Program-made: the position numbers and the translations under genes
Notes under the pieces: generated by a model
Databases searched by the model: none
Seen by the model: the letters and a program-made list of their open reading frames with translations, nothing else
Told to the model about the DNA's origin: nothing
From: Candidatus Nealsoniibacteriota bacterium
GTDB taxonomy: Bacteria > Patescibacteriota > Minisyncoccia > Minisyncoccales > PWPS01
NCBI GenBank assembly: GCA_003554915.1
Contig: PWHM01000075.1
Span: 1-7,147 of the forward strand
Direction of reading: 5' to 3'
DNA length: 7,147 nucleotides
Shown here: piece by piece, positions 5,673 through 7,147 of the stretch
How the letters are laid out: every line of letters starts with the position of its first letter
Position numbering within the stretch: the stretch's first letter is position 1

Positions 5673-5941
5673 TATAAATGAAGCGAACATAAAGTGCAGG
5701 CATGAAAATACCGGCGAAACGAAGCCTAAAGTGGGTTGGCAGGGTAGAACATGGCCTTTGAGCGAAAGCTCTGGATAAACTTATCAAAAGACAATCCAGG
5801 CGAAAGGCAGAAACTGAACCGATGCAACTCCAGCATGAAAAACCAGCAAGTGCAGTAATCTTCAAGCAGGTTGAGTTAGAACGCATCAACTTGATTTAAA
5901 AGATATAAGAAAGAGCAAATTAAAAGAAGGAGGATTATTCA
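5673..5941 (+). ncRNA. Long, possibly structured 5' leader of the dehydratase-like gene
   Basis: About 270 bases lie between the predicted transcription start and the start codon. No frame carries a gene with a ribosome site. Visible RNA structure includes GAGC-GAAA-GCTC (5760-5771, a GNRA tetraloop hairpin), followed at once by TGGAT...ATCCA (5773-5777 with 5793-5797), ATGC...GCAT (5822-5825 with 5833-5836), and an 8-bp stem CAGGTTGA/TCAACTTG (5867-5874 with 5886-5893) ending about 34 bases before the ribosome site. The motif GCGAA[AC] recurs four times (5683, 5714, 5763, 5800), and GCATGAAAA appears at 5700 and 5833. No T-run terminator is seen, so any switch would act on translation or RNA stability. 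It matches no riboswitch class I know. The alternative is degraded DNA. Confidence 0.35.
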
Positions 5942-7147
5942 ATGGGATTAAAAACAAAACAAGAATATATTGAATCTCTGAGAAAGATGGATCCCACAGC
6001 ATATATGTTTGGCGAAAAAATTACCAGCATAGTTGACAATCCCCGCTTAAGGCCTGGAATTGAGGCAACAGGAGCAACTTATGAGATAGCTGAATTGGAT
6101 GAATACCGTAATCTCGTTGTTACCGAAAGTCCCTTGATTAACGAACCGGTAAACCGCTTCACCTTGCCCCCTGCCTCAATTGAAGACCTGGTAGCCAGGG
6201 TAAAAATCAACCGCAGGCTTGGTAACTATGTCGGGACCTGCCATCAAAGGTGTACCGGGTTAGACTGCCTCTCCACCTTATCTATCATTACATATGATCT
6301 AGATCAAAAATACGGGACAAATTACAATGACAATTTTATAAAGTTTTTAAAATATATGCAGAAAAATGACCTCACCGCAAACGCCGGAGTCACTGATGTT
6401 AAAGGAGATCGCACCAAGGGGCCTGGTGAACAGGAAGACAAAGACATGTATTTACGGGTCGTCGAAAAACGCGAAGACGGTATTGTAGTCAGGGGAGCCA
6501 AGGCACATCAAACCGGTTCTTTGTCTTCACATGAAGTAATTGTCCTGCCAACAAGAGCTTTGCGTGAAGAAGACAAGGATTATGCCCTGGCTTTTGCTGT
6601 TCCCACTGACGCCCCGGGCCTTATCCATGTAGTCGGGCGTTCCACGCTTGATATGCGTGAAATTGAGGGGTGTGACATAGGAAACACCCGTTACTCCAAG
6701 TACTGCCCCACTCTTATTTTCGACAATGTGTTCGTTCCCTGGGAAAGGGTGTTTATGTGCGGAGAAACGGAGTTTGCAGCCGATATGGTTATTCGTTTTT
6801 CGTCTTTCCACCGGCAAAGCCACGGCGGCTGCAAGTCCGGAAAAATTGACTGCATGATTGGAACGGCTCAATTGGCCATGGAATATAACGGCACCGGTCG
6901 CGCCAGCCACCTCCGGCAAAAAATCGTCGATATGATTCACAGGGCTGAAACACTTTACGGCTGCAGCCTTGCCGCCTCATACGAGGGGAAAAAAGAGGCT
7001 TCTGGAACTTACTTTATTGATCCTGTAATGGCCAACGCTTCAAAAATACATGAAGGCAAAGAAATGGCGGAAGCAACACGAATGATGGTTGATATTTGTG
7101 GCGGCTTTGTGGCAGACCTCCCTTCAGATCGGGACTTAGACAACCCT
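5942..7147 (+). CDS. 4-hydroxybutyryl-CoA dehydratase-like flavoprotein (HpaB/AbfD superfamily), 3' end cut by window
   Basis: The first 402 residues are present; the family is about 490 long, so roughly 85-90 are missing. Characterised 4-hydroxybutyryl-CoA dehydratase (AbfD) of Clostridium aminobutyricum is an FAD and [4Fe-4S] enzyme that removes water from 4-hydroxybutyryl-CoA by a ketyl-radical route. Its cluster ligands, two Cys in CxxxC, one His and one Cys, map to Cys100 and Cys104 (GTCHQRCTG) and to His290 and Cys297 (FHRQSHGGCKSG). Other strong matches are DVKGDRTKGP (152-161), VRGAKAHQTG (183-192), IFDNVFVPWERVF (259-271) and AMEYNGTGRASH (312-323). By spacing, AbfD Glu257 and Tyr296 correspond to Cys255 and His294, so the substrate may differ. 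ATG 5942 has AAGGAGGA 7 bases upstream. It has its own promoter and a long leader downstream of dctP, suggesting it acts on the CoA ester of the imported acid. Confidence 0.88.
   Translation, partial: MGLKTKQEYIESLRKMDPTAYMFGEKITSIVDNPRLRPGIEATGATYEIAELDEYRNLVVTESPLINEPVNRFTLPPASIEDLVARVKINRRLGNYVGTCHQRCTGLDCLSTLSIITYDLDQKYGTNYNDNFIKFLKYMQKNDLTANAGVTDVKGDRTKGPGEQEDKDMYLRVVEKREDGIVVRGAKAHQTGSLSSHEVIVLPTRALREEDKDYALAFAVPTDAPGLIHVVGRSTLDMREIEGCDIGNTRYSKYCPTLIFDNVFVPWERVFMCGETEFAADMVIRFSSFHRQSHGGCKSGKIDCMIGTAQLAMEYNGTGRASHLRQKIVDMIHRAETLYGCSLAASYEGKKEASGTYFIDPVMANASKIHEGKEMAEATRMMVDICGGFVADLPSDRDLDNP

Noticed and set aside
5690..5880. Resemblance of the leader to group II intron domain I (GCGAAAGC, AAAGACAATC) and to a T-box (AGGGTAGAAC)
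   Set aside because: There is no intron-encoded protein, no domain V and no correct 5' boundary. The T-box-like string lacks the full consensus, has too little RNA upstream for a specifier stem, and no terminator follows.
5623..5889. Minus-strand frame of 88 codons
   Set aside because: It has no ribosome site, a Cys/Phe/Leu/Arg-rich composition typical of a chance frame, and it overlaps the promoter and leader of the plus-strand gene.
5702..5899. Possible broken small gene in the dehydratase leader (19-codon frame, TGA at 5759-5761, then 45 open codons in the same frame)
   Set aside because: No ribosome site, no recognisable protein family, and the other frames here are also partly open. 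It remains a weak alternative to the RNA-leader reading.
6527..6980. Minus-strand frames of 137 and 63 codons inside the dehydratase-like gene
   Set aside because: They are shadows of a strongly conserved plus-strand coding region containing the Fe-S ligands.

Overview
The window looks like a stretch of chromosome from an anaerobic, Gram-positive-type bacterium, most likely of the Clostridia lineage. The signs are strong AGGAGG-type ribosome sites on nearly every gene, sigma-A-like promoters, moderate A+T content, a lipoprotein-anchored binding protein, and an enzyme of the oxygen-sensitive 4-hydroxybutyryl-CoA dehydratase family. The binding protein is extremely acidic with a Glu/Pro linker, which would suit a salty or alkaline habitat. 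This assignment is inference; there is no rRNA or other marker gene here.

Layout. The left edge (1-228, +) holds the C-terminal end of a DUF6282-like amidohydrolase-fold protein. It converges on a minus-strand pair of TRAP-transporter membrane genes, dctM (2140 to 827) and then dctQ (744 to 247), an order opposite to the usual Q-before-M. A 393-base divergent region with a 27-base near-perfect inverted repeat separates dctM from a plus-strand IclR-family regulator (2534-3334), which ends in a clear terminator. After a good promoter (3430-3458) come a DJ-1/PfpI-family protein (3537-4139) and dctP, the TRAP substrate-binding lipoprotein (4297-5427), followed by a 17-bp hairpin. A gene-free stretch of about 510 bases follows. 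It contains a second good promoter (5638-5666) and a roughly 270-base transcribed leader with GNRA-type and other hairpins. This leads into a 4-hydroxybutyryl-CoA dehydratase-like flavoprotein (5942 to beyond 7147), cut by the window edge.

How it fits together. DctP captures a carboxylate outside the cell and DctQM imports it with a sodium or proton gradient. The IclR regulator, lying between the two half-operons, is the natural candidate to sense the substrate or a breakdown product and control both sides. The dehydratase-like enzyme would act on a CoA thioester made from the imported acid. All four Fe-S ligands of the family are present, but by alignment from memory two residues implicated in the catalysis of the characterised enzyme (Glu257 and Tyr296) are Cys and His here. 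The enzyme may therefore act on a different substrate. The most interesting items are this variant dehydratase, its long structured leader, and the split transporter around a shared regulator. No tRNA, rRNA, CRISPR array or insertion sequence was found.
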